From positions 248,001-312,000 of the forward strand of contig NZ_JAGEMK010000003.1 in NCBI RefSeq assembly GCF_017565425.1: a DNA stretch of 64,000 nucleotides, read 5' to 3'. The number at the start of each line of letters is the position of its first letter. Position 1 is the first letter of the stretch. This document shows positions 50,366 to 58,394 of the stretch, piece by piece. Below the pieces are notes generated by a model. The model was not told the DNA's origin. It ran no database searches and saw only the letters and a list, made by a program, of their open reading frames with translations. The stretch comes from Actinotalea soli. GTDB taxonomy: Bacteria > Actinomycetota > Actinomycetes > Actinomycetales > Cellulomonadaceae. Made by a program: the position numbers and the translations under genes.

Positions 50366-51504
50366 GCCCCCGCAACGATGACCGTGGTGTGAGCAGAGCA
50401 GACCTGGACCGCCTCCTGCGCGGCGAACCCGTGCCGGAGGAGCCTGCGCTCACCGCGTTCGTCCTGGCCCTCAAGGCCACGGCGAGCACCCCACCGCCGC
50501 CGCCGAGCGCGGCCCTCGAGCAGGTGCTGCGCGCAGGACTGCCGGTGCGCCTGGGCGAGCACGTCCCCATGGGCGAGCACGTCCCCATGGGCGAGCACGT
50601 CCCCATGGGCGAGCACGTCCCCATGGGCGAGCACGTCCCCATGGGCGAGCACGTCCCCCTGAGCGAGCGGCTCACGGTGGCGACGCGTACCCGGGCGCGC
50701 CGGGCGGTCCAGGCTGCCGCCGGGATCGGTCTGGCCGCGAAGATCACGCTCGGTGCCGGGGTGGCCATGGCCTCCGTGACCGGTGCCGCGACGATCGACG
50801 CAGTGCCCGACGCGATCCAGGCACCGGCCCGCAGCGCGGTCTCGGGTGTCGTGGAGCTGGTGACCGGCACGCCGCTCGATCCGCTGCCCGGGGACGCGGA
50901 GGACGCCTCGACCCCGGGCACCGGGGGCACCGGAGGCACCGACCAGTCGACGCCGGCGCCGACCTCCGGCAGTGACAACGGCCGCGCGACGCGTTCGCAG
51001 GAGACCACGGCCCCGGAACACGACGAGCCCACGCAGGACCAGACCACCGAGCGAGGCACCCAGGGCGGCAACGCCCCCGCCGCGCCTCCCGGGGCGACCA
51101 CGTCCGAGGAGGCGAAGGCCGGCGAGGGCCAGCCCGCGACCCGCGGTCGGTCCGAGGAGGCCAAGCCGCCTCAGGCCAAGGACCCGGGGAAGCCCGCAGC
51201 ACCTGGCGGCCCGGCCCCCGGCACACCCGCGACGCCCGGCAAGCCCGCCCCTGGCACCCCCGCGACGCCCGGCAAGCCCGCCCCTGGCACCCCCGCCACG
51301 CCCGGCAAGCCCGCCCCCGGCACCCCCGCCACGCCCGGCAAGCCCGCCCCCGGCACCCCCGCCACACCCGACAAGCCCGCCCCCGGCACCCCCGCCACGC
51401 CGAGCAAGCCTGCGTCCCCGGGCACCGCCGGCCCCTCGAACGGCACGGACGGGCCGGCCGAGCAGGGAGCCTCCCAGGGCAAGGGTCCCGGCAACCGACC
51501 CTGA
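50362..51504 (+). CDS. Putative membrane anti-sigma factor with two tandem-repeat regions
   Basis: A 380-residue protein coupled to the ECF sigma gene by a GTGA overlap. Residues 1-60 look like a short sigma-binding domain (RADLDRLLRGEPVPEEPALTAFVLALKA). Residues 65-100 are six copies of Gly-Glu-His-Val-Pro-Met (the last with Leu). A transmembrane segment lies at about 118-145 (AAAGIGLAAKITLGAGVAMA, then SVTGAATI). The outer part is Pro/Ala/Gly-rich and includes six 11-residue repeats (287-352) of the type GTPATPGKPAP. The anti-sigma role is inferred from position and topology. No ZAS zinc motif is evident. A later GTG at 50389 would shorten the N-terminus by nine residues. Confidence 0.78.
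   Translation: MSPRNDDRGVSRADLDRLLRGEPVPEEPALTAFVLALKATASTPPPPPSAALEQVLRAGLPVRLGEHVPMGEHVPMGEHVPMGEHVPMGEHVPMGEHVPLSERLTVATRTRARRAVQAAAGIGLAAKITLGAGVAMASVTGAATIDAVPDAIQAPARSAVSGVVELVTGTPLDPLPGDAEDASTPGTGGTGGTDQSTPAPTSGSDNGRATRSQETTAPEHDEPTQDQTTERGTQGGNAPAAPPGATTSEEAKAGEGQPATRGRSEEAKPPQAKDPGKPAAPGGPAPGTPATPGKPAPGTPATPGKPAPGTPATPGKPAPGTPATPGKPAPGTPATPDKPAPGTPATPSKPASPGTAGPSNGTDGPAEQGASQGKGPGNRP
50554..50661 (+). repeat. Six-copy 18-bp coding minisatellite
   Basis: Unit GGCGAGCACGTCCCCATG repeated five times without a single difference, plus a sixth copy that differs in one base (ATG to CTG). It encodes GEHVPM inside the anti-sigma candidate, between its sigma-binding part and its membrane helix. 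The exact identity points to recent slippage and probable copy-number variation between strains. Confidence 0.95.
51220..51417 (+). repeat. Six-copy 33-bp coding repeat (Pro-rich)
   Basis: Six units of 33 bp encode GTPATPGKPAP, with Asp or Ser replacing the second Gly in copies 5 and 6 and a Ser end in copy 6. Copies differ at wobble positions, so this array is older than the 18-bp array upstream. It forms an extended Pro-rich stalk on the outer face of the membrane. Confidence 0.92.
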
Positions 51505-51646
51505 GGGCTCCGCGACCGCGCGAGAAACTCGTCGATCGCAGCCCGTACCCCTGGGCCGGCCCACCGCGATGACCTCAGTGAGAGCGGCACCCACGCCGTG
51601 GACGACCGGACCGCGCCGCTGGCGCGGCGCAGACCGAGGAGGACAG

Positions 51647-51775
51647 ATGAGCGTCAGCATCCTCACGGCGGTCCTGGCCGGGATCGCCGGTCTCGACTCC
51701 CCCAGCTCGTCCACCGAGGGCCGGACCGTGACCCACGGGTCCGGCAGCGTGACCGATCCGCAGCGGAGCCGCTGA
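51647..51775 (+). CDS. Small ORF after the anti-sigma gene (42 residues)
   Basis: A 42-residue frame begins at an ATG preceded by GAGGAGGA at good distance. Its product starts MSVSILTAVLAGIAGLDSPS, a short hydrophobic stretch, and continues with a Ser/Thr-rich tail. It is not recognised as any family. The strong ribosome-binding site and the following terminator support real translation, but short GC-rich frames also arise by chance. Confidence 0.4.
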   Translation: MSVSILTAVLAGIAGLDSPSSSTEGRTVTHGSGSVTDPQRSR

Positions 51776-51804
51776 GCCCCCGAGGCCCAGCCCCGCCACA
51801 CACT

Positions 51805-51866
51805 CCCCGGCCGGCGTCGACCCCCTGCACGCCGGCCGGGGGCCACGGTCCCCCGGCCGGCCGGGG
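51805..51866. terminator. Double GC hairpin between convergent genes
   Basis: A perfect 13-bp stem (CCCCGGCCGGCGT at 51805-51817 with 51829-51841) is followed by a 16-base perfect palindrome at 51851-51866. It lies between the sigma/anti-sigma unit and the convergent helicase gene, so it can end both transcripts. Confidence 0.75.
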
Positions 51867-51872
51867 AACTTC

Positions 51873-54422
51873 TCATCGGCGCACACCTCGGCGGGGCGGC
51901 TCGGTGGCCGGGTCCTCGGGCCAGGCGTGCTTGGGGTACCGGCCCCGCAGCTCGGCCCGGACCTGCGGGTAGCCCGTCCGCCAGAAGGACTCCAGGTCGG
52001 CCGTCACGGCTGCGGGCCGCCCGGCGGGTGAGAGCAGGTGGAGCAGCAACGGCACCCGCCCGCCCGCGAGGGCCGGTGCGCGGCCCCACCCGAAGACCTC
52101 CTGGACGCGCACGGCCAGGACCGGCTGCTCGGCGTCGTAGTCGACACGGACCATGGACCCGCTGGGCACCTCGACCCGCTCGGGGGCGAGCTCGTCGAGG
52201 CGGGCGGCCTCGGGCCAGGGCAGCAGCCGTCGCAGGGCGGCCAGGACGTCGATCCGCCCCAGGTCCCGAACCCCGCGCACCCTGGCCAGCTCGGGGCCCA
52301 GCCACCGGTCGAGCCCCTCGAGCAGGGCCTCGTCGCTCACCTCGGGCCACGGGGCACCCAGGACGCGGTGGCAGAAGGCCACCCGGGAGCGCAGGGCCCG
52401 GGACCCCGCGCTCCAGGGCAGCAGGGAGAGCCCCTCGCGCGCGAGCCCGTCCCGCACCGCACCGCTCACCAGGGCAGGGTCGGGGTCCTGCCACCGCTCG
52501 GAGCTGAGCTCGATGGCGCCGAGCCAGTGCGATCGTCGCGCGACGACCTGACCGTCGACCCACGCGACCCCGTGCTCCTCACGCAGCAGGCTCGGTGCGG
52601 CCCCGACGGCCAGGTCGAGGTCGAGCGGGGCCGCGGCGCGCACCGTCGCGTCCGAGCGGCCGGGCGGCCGGTCGGCCTCGGCGACCGCGAGCCACGGGAC
52701 GCCGCTCAGGGCACCGTGCTCGCCGCGCAGCACGGCCCCCGTGCCCGAGGTCATGAGGTAGGTGGTCCCGCCCGGACGCCGTCGCGCGATCCGGTCGGGG
52801 TGGGCCAGGGCGACGACCAGCCCGACGGCGAGGTCGTCCGGGAGGTCCGTCCCCGCCCCGCGCCTCGCAGCCGACCCGTCCTGGGCGGGTCCGTCCTGGG
52901 CTGCCCTGTCCCGGGCGGCCTGCTCCAGCCGACGGACCTGCGCAGCCCAGGAGGCGCTCTCGGCCGAGCCTCGTCGCAGGGCACGCAGCGCCGCGACCAG
53001 GTCGCCCCCGGGGGCGCGCAGGTCCTCGGCCAGCAGGCCGACGATCTCGGCCGCCCGCCGCACCCCGAGGTGCGGGACGGCGTCGAGGAGGGCGCGGGCC
53101 AGGCGCGGATCCACCCCGACCCGCGCGATCGCCCTGCCCCGCGCGGTGACCCCGCCGTCGTCGGCCACCGCGCCGAGCTCGCCCAGGGTGCGCTGCGCGA
53201 CGGCGAGCGCAGCCGGCGGCGGTGGGTCGAGCAGTGCGAGGTCGGACCCGTCCGGGCTCCCCCAGCAGGCGAGCTCGAGGGCGAAGGCGGTGAGGTCTGC
53301 CGTCGCGATCTCGGGGTCGGGGTGCGCGGCCAGTCGCGCGTGGTCCACCTCGGACCAGCAGCGGTAGACCGCTCCGGGCCCCTCGCGTCCTGCCCGGCCC
53401 GCCCGCTGGGTCGCCCCGGCCCGGCTCACGCTCACCGTGGCGAGGCCGGCCAGGCCACGGCGGTGGTCGGTGCGGGGCACGCGAGCCAGTCCGGCATCGA
53501 CCACCACCCGCACCCCGGGCACGGTGAGAGAGGACTCCGCGACCGCCGTCGAGACCACCACACGCCGTCGTGGGCCGAGGACCAGGGCGAGGTCCTGCTC
53601 GCGGTGGCTGAGCCTCCCGTGCAGGGGGCGCACGTCGGCCTCGACCCCGCCCAGCCGTCGGCCGACCCCGGTCACCTCCCCCGCGCCGGGGAGGAAGACC
53701 AGGACATCCCCCTCCTGCTCGGCGAGGGCCCGACGCACCGTGGACGCCACGTGGTCGAGGAAGCCCGGGGTGACGCCCCGGTCGTCGAGCCGGCCGATCT
53801 GGCGGGGCGGCGGGGCCCAGACCTCCGCGACCGGGTGCAGGGCGCCGGGGACCCCGACCACCGGGACGGTGACGCCCGGGACGGCGCCGGCGAGAAGGGC
53901 AGCGGTGCGCTCGGCCTCGATGGTCGCCGACATCGCGACCAGGACGAGGTCCTCGCGCAGGTGGGCCCGCACGTCGACCGCCAGGGCGAGGGTGAGGTCG
54001 GCATCCAGGTGACGTTCGTGCACCTCGTCGAGCACCACCGCTCCCACTCCGGGGAGCTCCGCGTCGCGCTGGAGCCGGCGCAGGAGCACGCCCGTGGTGA
54101 CCATCTCGACACGGGTGCTCGCGCTGGTCCTGCTCTCGCCCCGCACCGTGCAGCCCACCGTGCGCCCCACGGGCTCGCCCAGCAGGTGGGCCAGGCGCGC
54201 CGCCGCGGCGCGGGCAGCCAGACGGCGTGGCTGGGTCACCACGACCCGCCCCTGGACCACGGCCGCGACGGTGGGCGGCACCAGGGTCGTCTTGCCCGTG
54301 CCGGGCGGGGCGTGCACCACGACCGTCCCCGAGGCACCGAGGGCGTCGCGCAGCGCGGCCAACCCGCCGACCACGGGGAGGTCGGGCGGGTCCGCGAGCA
54401 GCCGGGAGATCGGGTCGGGCAC
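51873..54422 (-). CDS. hrpB: ATP-dependent RNA helicase HrpB
   Basis: An 849-residue DEAH-box helicase. Walker A is APPGTGKTTLVP, motif Ia is TQPRRLAARAAA, motif II is DEVHERHLDADL (DEVH), motif III is SAT in VAMSATIEAERTA, and motif VI is QRAGRAGREGPG. The helicase-associated domain and the HrpB C-terminal domain follow (YPKHAWPEDPATEPPRRG at the end is a family hallmark). The GTG at 54422 was chosen, and an ATG 22 codons earlier would add an unusual Arg/Gly-rich start. HrpB acts on RNA, but its exact job is not known. It stands alone. Confidence 0.92.
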   Translation of the reverse strand: MPDPISRLLADPPDLPVVGGLAALRDALGASGTVVVHAPPGTGKTTLVPPTVAAVVQGRVVVTQPRRLAARAAAARLAHLLGEPVGRTVGCTVRGESRTSASTRVEMVTTGVLLRRLQRDAELPGVGAVVLDEVHERHLDADLTLALAVDVRAHLREDLVLVAMSATIEAERTAALLAGAVPGVTVPVVGVPGALHPVAEVWAPPPRQIGRLDDRGVTPGFLDHVASTVRRALAEQEGDVLVFLPGAGEVTGVGRRLGGVEADVRPLHGRLSHREQDLALVLGPRRRVVVSTAVAESSLTVPGVRVVVDAGLARVPRTDHRRGLAGLATVSVSRAGATQRAGRAGREGPGAVYRCWSEVDHARLAAHPDPEIATADLTAFALELACWGSPDGSDLALLDPPPPAALAVAQRTLGELGAVADDGGVTARGRAIARVGVDPRLARALLDAVPHLGVRRAAEIVGLLAEDLRAPGGDLVAALRALRRGSAESASWAAQVRRLEQAARDRAAQDGPAQDGSAARRGAGTDLPDDLAVGLVVALAHPDRIARRRPGGTTYLMTSGTGAVLRGEHGALSGVPWLAVAEADRPPGRSDATVRAAAPLDLDLAVGAAPSLLREEHGVAWVDGQVVARRSHWLGAIELSSERWQDPDPALVSGAVRDGLAREGLSLLPWSAGSRALRSRVAFCHRVLGAPWPEVSDEALLEGLDRWLGPELARVRGVRDLGRIDVLAALRRLLPWPEAARLDELAPERVEVPSGSMVRVDYDAEQPVLAVRVQEVFGWGRAPALAGGRVPLLLHLLSPAGRPAAVTADLESFWRTGYPQVRAELRGRYPKHAWPEDPATEPPRRGVRR

Positions 54423-54528
54423 CCCCGCAGTCTGCCGGGTGCGGGCGCGGCAGCCCGCGCCGCCGCCCGGGAGGCGCCCCGACGACAACCCGGGGACGGC
54501 CCCGGCCCATCACCCCTAACCTCGCAGG

Positions 54529-55728
54529 GTGACCTCGTCGACGACGCTGCCCGGCCCGCAGACAGCCGTCCTGGAGGACCGGGACCCACGCTGCCGCGAG
54601 CTCGAGGAGCGCGGGTGGGTCCAGGTCGCCGAGTCCTGGGGAGCCCGCCTGGACCTGGACGAGCCCCCCGACCTCACGCGGCAGCAGGCCGCCGTCGAGG
54701 CGGCACGGGCCGCAGGTCTGACCCTGCGTGAGCTCGACCCGGCCGACACCGCGGCCCTGTGCGCCCTCGAGGCCTCGACCAGCGCGGACTACCCGGCCGG
54801 CCCCGCGACGCCCCGTCCCGACTGGAGCCCTGAGGCGGTCGAGGCGCTCTGGGCCGCGGGAGGCCGGGCCTTCGGCGTCTTCGACGGGACCGAGCTCGTG
54901 GGCGCGACGGTGATCGAGCCACCCGAGCCGGCCCGGCTGACCGACGACGCCGACCCGAGCACCCGCCCGGCCGTGGCCACCCCCCGCACGACCGTCGAGA
55001 CCAGCACGACCTCGGTCCGGGCGAGCCATCGCCGGCGCGGCCTCGGGGCTGCGGTCAAGGCCCTCTCGGTCGTGGCCCTCGCGGCGGAGGGCGTGCGCAC
55101 CTTCCGCACCGGCGGGGCCGGGAACAACGCCGCGAGCCTGGGGACCAACCGCGCGGTGGGGTACCTGGTCACGGAGCGCTGGCTCACCTACCGCGAGCCC
55201 ACCGACCCCCAGCGGCCGGCGTCCCGCTCAGGAGGTGACGTCCGCGGTGGTGAACCGGCTCCAGGCCAAGGAGGCGAAGATCGCGACCCATGCCCCCTGC
55301 ACCGCGAGCCCCTCCCCGAGCACGCCCCAGTCGACCTCGAGTCGCAGGAACTCGGCGAAGTCGAGCCAGTGGTGGGTGAGCAGACCCGGGTGGATCGCCG
55401 CGAGCTGGGGCAGGGTGTCGAGCACGGCCGAGACGATCGCGACCACGACCGTCGCGGCCATGGCCCCCACCGGCACCTCGGTCAGGGTCGAGAAGAACAG
55501 GCCGACGGCGACCAGGCCGGTCAAGGACAGCCCCACGTAGACGGCGACCCCGGCGATCCGCAGCACCCCCTCGCCGAGCGGCACGGTGCTGCCCGACAGC
55601 AGCGTCACGTCGTCGAGCCCGAACAGGACTGCCCCGGAGAGCAGGGCCATCAGGGCGATGGCCGCCACCGCCGCCCCCGCGAAGGCCAGGGCCGCGACGG
55701 CCTTGACGACGAGCACCCGCGTGCGTGA
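54529..55728 (+). CDS. GNAT-family acetyltransferase gene that lacks its expected stop
   Basis: Residues 1 to about 224 are a complete two-part GNAT protein: LRELDPADTAALCALEASTSADYPAGPATPRPDW, ASHRRRGLGAAVKALSVVALAAEGVRTFRTGGAGNNAASLGTNRAVGYLV with the CoA loop, and the usual end ERWLTYREP. No stop follows. The frame stays open for another 170 codons antisense to the ABC permease gene (overlap 55228-55728) and gives a Gly/Arg/Gln/His-rich tail that resembles no protein and reads like an antisense shadow. The GTG start follows a normal spacing. A lost stop or a sequence error near 55200-55228 is likely. The acetyltransferase part may still function. Confidence 0.72.
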   Translation: MTSSTTLPGPQTAVLEDRDPRCRELEERGWVQVAESWGARLDLDEPPDLTRQQAAVEAARAAGLTLRELDPADTAALCALEASTSADYPAGPATPRPDWSPEAVEALWAAGGRAFGVFDGTELVGATVIEPPEPARLTDDADPSTRPAVATPRTTVETSTTSVRASHRRRGLGAAVKALSVVALAAEGVRTFRTGGAGNNAASLGTNRAVGYLVTERWLTYREPTDPQRPASRSGGDVRGGEPAPGQGGEDRDPCPLHREPLPEHAPVDLESQELGEVEPVVGEQTRVDRRELGQGVEHGRDDRDHDRRGHGPHRHLGQGREEQADGDQAGQGQPHVDGDPGDPQHPLAERHGAARQQRHVVEPEQDCPGEQGHQGDGRHRRPREGQGRDGLDDEHPRA

Positions 55729-56058
55729 GACGGGCACCGCCAGGAGGTAGCGCAGCGTCCCGGCCTGGGCCTCCCCCGCGATCGCGTCCCCCGAGGCGAT
55801 GCCGATGGTCAGCGGGAGCAGGAACGGCAGGCACATCACGAGGGAGGAGACCACCAGGAACAGCCCGTTGCCCGTGACCCGGCCGACGAACCCCGGCCCC
55901 TGCCCCGCGAGCGCGGAGTCCTGGGTGACGAACAGGACGATCCCCAGGAGCAGCGGCACGGTCGCGAGCCCGACGAGCAACGTGATGTTGCGCCGTCGAC
56001 CGAAGACCAGGCTCAGCTCGCTGCGCAGCAGCCGCGACCCACCCTCAGCGCGCGACAT
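55228..56058 (-). CDS. ABC-2-type transporter permease
   Basis: A 276-residue membrane protein with six predicted helices. The central ASGDAIAGEAQAGTLRYLLAVPVSRTRVLVVKAVAALAFA is the ABC-2 family hallmark. The N-terminal LRSELSLVFGRRRNITLLVGLATVPLLLGIVLFVTQ starts the first helix. Its start overlaps the ATPase gene by 14 bases, so the two are coupled. A DUF2092/LolA-like protein is encoded upstream in the same operon, and an OmpR-type two-component system lies divergently. Its own 3' half is overlapped by the antisense GNAT frame. Confidence 0.88.
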   Translation of the reverse strand: MSRAEGGSRLLRSELSLVFGRRRNITLLVGLATVPLLLGIVLFVTQDSALAGQGPGFVGRVTGNGLFLVVSSLVMCLPFLLPLTIGIASGDAIAGEAQAGTLRYLLAVPVSRTRVLVVKAVAALAFAGAAVAAIALMALLSGAVLFGLDDVTLLSGSTVPLGEGVLRIAGVAVYVGLSLTGLVAVGLFFSTLTEVPVGAMAATVVVAIVSAVLDTLPQLAAIHPGLLTHHWLDFAEFLRLEVDWGVLGEGLAVQGAWVAIFASLAWSRFTTADVTS

Positions 56059-56986
56059 CGAAGCCCTCCCCGGTGAGTGTGACGAAGAGCTGCTCTAGGC
56101 TGGGCCGGCGGGCCTCGAGGCCCACGACGGGCACCCCGGCTCCGACCAGCGCGGCGGTGGCGGTCTCGGGGGCCACAGACCCCAGGGATGCGGTCACCTC
56201 AGGGCCGTCGACGACCGGAGCCCCCAGGCCGAGGGCCGTGAGGACCTCGGTCGCCGTCCCGACGTGGTCGACGGCGGTCCGCACCACCAGGGTGGGTTCC
56301 CCCCGCTCGGTCAGGGCGAGCCGCTCGTCCTGCACGAGGAGCTTGCCCTGGCTCATGATCCCGATGTGCGAGCACACCTGGTCGATCTCGGCCAGGAGGT
56401 GCGAGGAGACCAGCACCGTGGTGCCGGCGTCGGCCAGCTCACGGATCAGGTGCCGCACCTCGCGGGTGCCCTGCGGGTCGAGGCCGTTGGTGGGCTCGTC
56501 GAGCACGAGGAGGTCGCGGGGGCGCAGCAGGGCCGCAGCCAGCCCCAGTCGCTGCTTCATCCCCAGGGAGTACTGCCGGAACGGCTTGGCCGCCGCTGCT
56601 GCGAGCCCGACGCGCTCGAGAGCCGCGTCGCTGCGTCGCCGCGTGGTGCGAGGGTCGGCCGTCGCGTCGGCCGCGTCGAGCCGGGCCAGGTTGGCCCGAC
56701 CGGTCAGGTACGGGTGGAAGGCGGGGCCCTCGACGAGCACCCCGACCCGGGGCAGCACCGACCCGCCGCCCTCGGGCATCGGCTCCTCGAGGAGCCAGGC
56801 CCGCCCGGCCGTCGGGCGCACCAGCCCGAGAAGCATGCGGATCGTCGTCGTCTTGCCCGAGCCGTTGGGCCCCAGGAACCCGTACACCGAGCCGCGGGGC
56901 ACCTCGAGCTCGATCCCGTCGACCGCCACCTGCCCCGAGCGGAAGCGCTTGGTCAGCCCAGCGCTCCGCACCGCGGGTGGGGTCAC
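56045..56986 (-). CDS. ABC transporter ATP-binding protein
   Basis: A 313-residue ABC-2 exporter ATPase. Walker A is FLGPNGSGKTTTIRMLLGLV, the signature is FRQYSLGMKQRLGLAAALL (LGMKQR variant normal for this class), Walker B is DLLVLDEPTNGLDP and the switch is LVSSHLLAEIDQVCSHIGIM. The C-terminal extension of about 90 residues ends RRPSLEQLFVTLTGEGFD. The start overlaps the LolA-like gene stop by four bases and the stop overlaps the permease by 14 bases. The three genes form one unit of unknown substrate, perhaps for peptide or lipid export in envelope stress. Confidence 0.9.
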   Translation of the reverse strand: MTPPAVRSAGLTKRFRSGQVAVDGIELEVPRGSVYGFLGPNGSGKTTTIRMLLGLVRPTAGRAWLLEEPMPEGGGSVLPRVGVLVEGPAFHPYLTGRANLARLDAADATADPRTTRRRSDAALERVGLAAAAAKPFRQYSLGMKQRLGLAAALLRPRDLLVLDEPTNGLDPQGTREVRHLIRELADAGTTVLVSSHLLAEIDQVCSHIGIMSQGKLLVQDERLALTERGEPTLVVRTAVDHVGTATEVLTALGLGAPVVDGPEVTASLGSVAPETATAALVGAGVPVVGLEARRPSLEQLFVTLTGEGFDVAR

Positions 56987-58290
56987 GCCATGCCGCGCAG
57001 CGTCTCAGCGGGTACCGCGCCGACCAGGACCCGGCCGTCCTCGGTGACGAGCAGGCTCAGCAGGCTCGAGCTCAGCAGGCGGCCCTCGGGGACCTCGGTG
57101 GTCAGCTGCTCGTAGAGGGCCGCACCGTCGAGGCTGAGACCGGGGTGGCCACCCTCGCCGTCCTCGGGGAGGAACTCGCCGATGAGCTCCTGGGCGCTCT
57201 CCGAGCCCAGGGTGCGCTCGCTGCCCGGCACGCTCGCCAGGGCTGCCGGGTCACCGGCGACCAGGGCGGCGACGTCGAGCCCGGTCAGGGTCGTGACGCT
57301 CTCCCAGCCCTCGCCCGCAACGGTGACGCCCTCGGGCAGCTCACCCTTCGCGGCGCCCTCGGTCCTCTCCATCTCGGTGACCTCGGGCAGCGGGACCACG
57401 ACCTCCTCGACCGTGGCGCTCGCCGGGGCCGTGAACTCGAGCACGGCGTCCTCCGGGGCGGCAAAGGTCACGTCGGTGAAGCCGACGTCCAGCGCGGGGG
57501 TGGCCTCGTCCTGCGTGCTCCAGACCTGGACCCGCAGGGGGGTCGAGGTCTCGGCGTCGACCGCCACGACGACCCGGGCCACCAGGGTCTCGGTCGAGCG
57601 CGGGGTCACGACGAGCTGGTAGGCGTCGCGGCCGGCCACGGTCGTCTGGGCGTCGAGGGACACGGTCGAGTGCTCCTCGGCCCGGTCGAGCACCAGGCGT
57701 GCGGCCTCCTCGGGGGTCGGCAGCTCGCCGGCGACCTCGGGGCTGGGCCCTGCGCGCAGCTGGTCGGCGAGGGCCTCGTAGCGTGCCTCGTCCTCGGCGC
57801 TCAGGGCGTAGTGGACGACGGCGTCCTCCTCGCTCGAGTACGTCCAGGCCTCAGGACCGTCGCGCACCACCGAGTACTCCGAGGCCGGGCCGAGCAGGGC
57901 GGCCCGCGAGCGCTCCTCGCCGTCGGTCCACACCCGGATGGTCGAGCTGCCGGCCAGCAGGGCGATCGGGTCCGCGCCGGCGATCTCGGCGAAGGGGATC
58001 TCGGGGAGCCCGAGACGCGCGGTGTAGACCGCGGTGCCGGTGAGGGCCATGGGCTCGGCCTCGGCGACCTCGGCGAGCAGCTCGAGGGGGGTCACCTCGG
58101 GGAGGCTCGCGTCCCCGGCCGCAGCGAGCAGGGGCGGGGCGACGAAGGCGCCGGCCACGGCGGTCGCGACGACCGCGGGCACGGCCCAGCGCCGCCGGGC
58201 CGACGGGGTCGCCAGGGCCGTGGCGGACGCCGGGGCGACCGGCGACGAGGGCGGCGGGGTCGCAGGGCTGCTGGGCTGGGTCTCGGTCAT
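56983..58290 (-). CDS. LolA-like/DUF2092 envelope protein
   Basis: A 435-residue protein with a Ser/Pro/Ala-rich cytoplasmic N-terminus (1-33), a single membrane anchor (about 34-57, RRWAVPAVVATAVAGAFVAP) and a long outer part. The outer region has the LolA-like beta pattern: TARLGLPEIPFAEI, IRVWTDGEERSRAAL, WTYSSEEDAVVHYAL, and the DUF2092-type AGRDAYQLVVTPRSTETLVARVVVAVDAETSTPLRVQVWS. In actinobacteria similar proteins are encoded beside ABC-2 exporters and often beside OmpR-type two-component systems, as here. It may receive or sense a lipid or peptide handled by the exporter. Confidence 0.83.
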   Translation of the reverse strand: MTETQPSSPATPPPSSPVAPASATALATPSARRRWAVPAVVATAVAGAFVAPPLLAAAGDASLPEVTPLELLAEVAEAEPMALTGTAVYTARLGLPEIPFAEIAGADPIALLAGSSTIRVWTDGEERSRAALLGPASEYSVVRDGPEAWTYSSEEDAVVHYALSAEDEARYEALADQLRAGPSPEVAGELPTPEEAARLVLDRAEEHSTVSLDAQTTVAGRDAYQLVVTPRSTETLVARVVVAVDAETSTPLRVQVWSTQDEATPALDVGFTDVTFAAPEDAVLEFTAPASATVEEVVVPLPEVTEMERTEGAAKGELPEGVTVAGEGWESVTTLTGLDVAALVAGDPAALASVPGSERTLGSESAQELIGEFLPEDGEGGHPGLSLDGAALYEQLTTEVPEGRLLSSSLLSLLVTEDGRVLVGAVPAETLRGMA

Positions 58291-58394
58291 GGGACCACTG
58301 TGCCCCGTCCTGCCTGAGAGGGCGCTGAGAGGGTGCGCTCGGCCCTGCTCGCCACCACGCCCGGTCCGCAGCCCATGGGTGGCATGCTGCCAGG

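Noticed and set aside
50554-50661. The 18-bp array read as an iteron origin or protein-binding array
   Set aside because: It lies inside a coding frame with a period that is a multiple of three and continues a membrane protein, so a coding minisatellite explains it better.
52038-54731. An 897-codon plus-strand frame opposite hrpB
   Set aside because: The minus strand encodes all HrpB helicase motifs in order; the plus-strand product has no recognisable motif.
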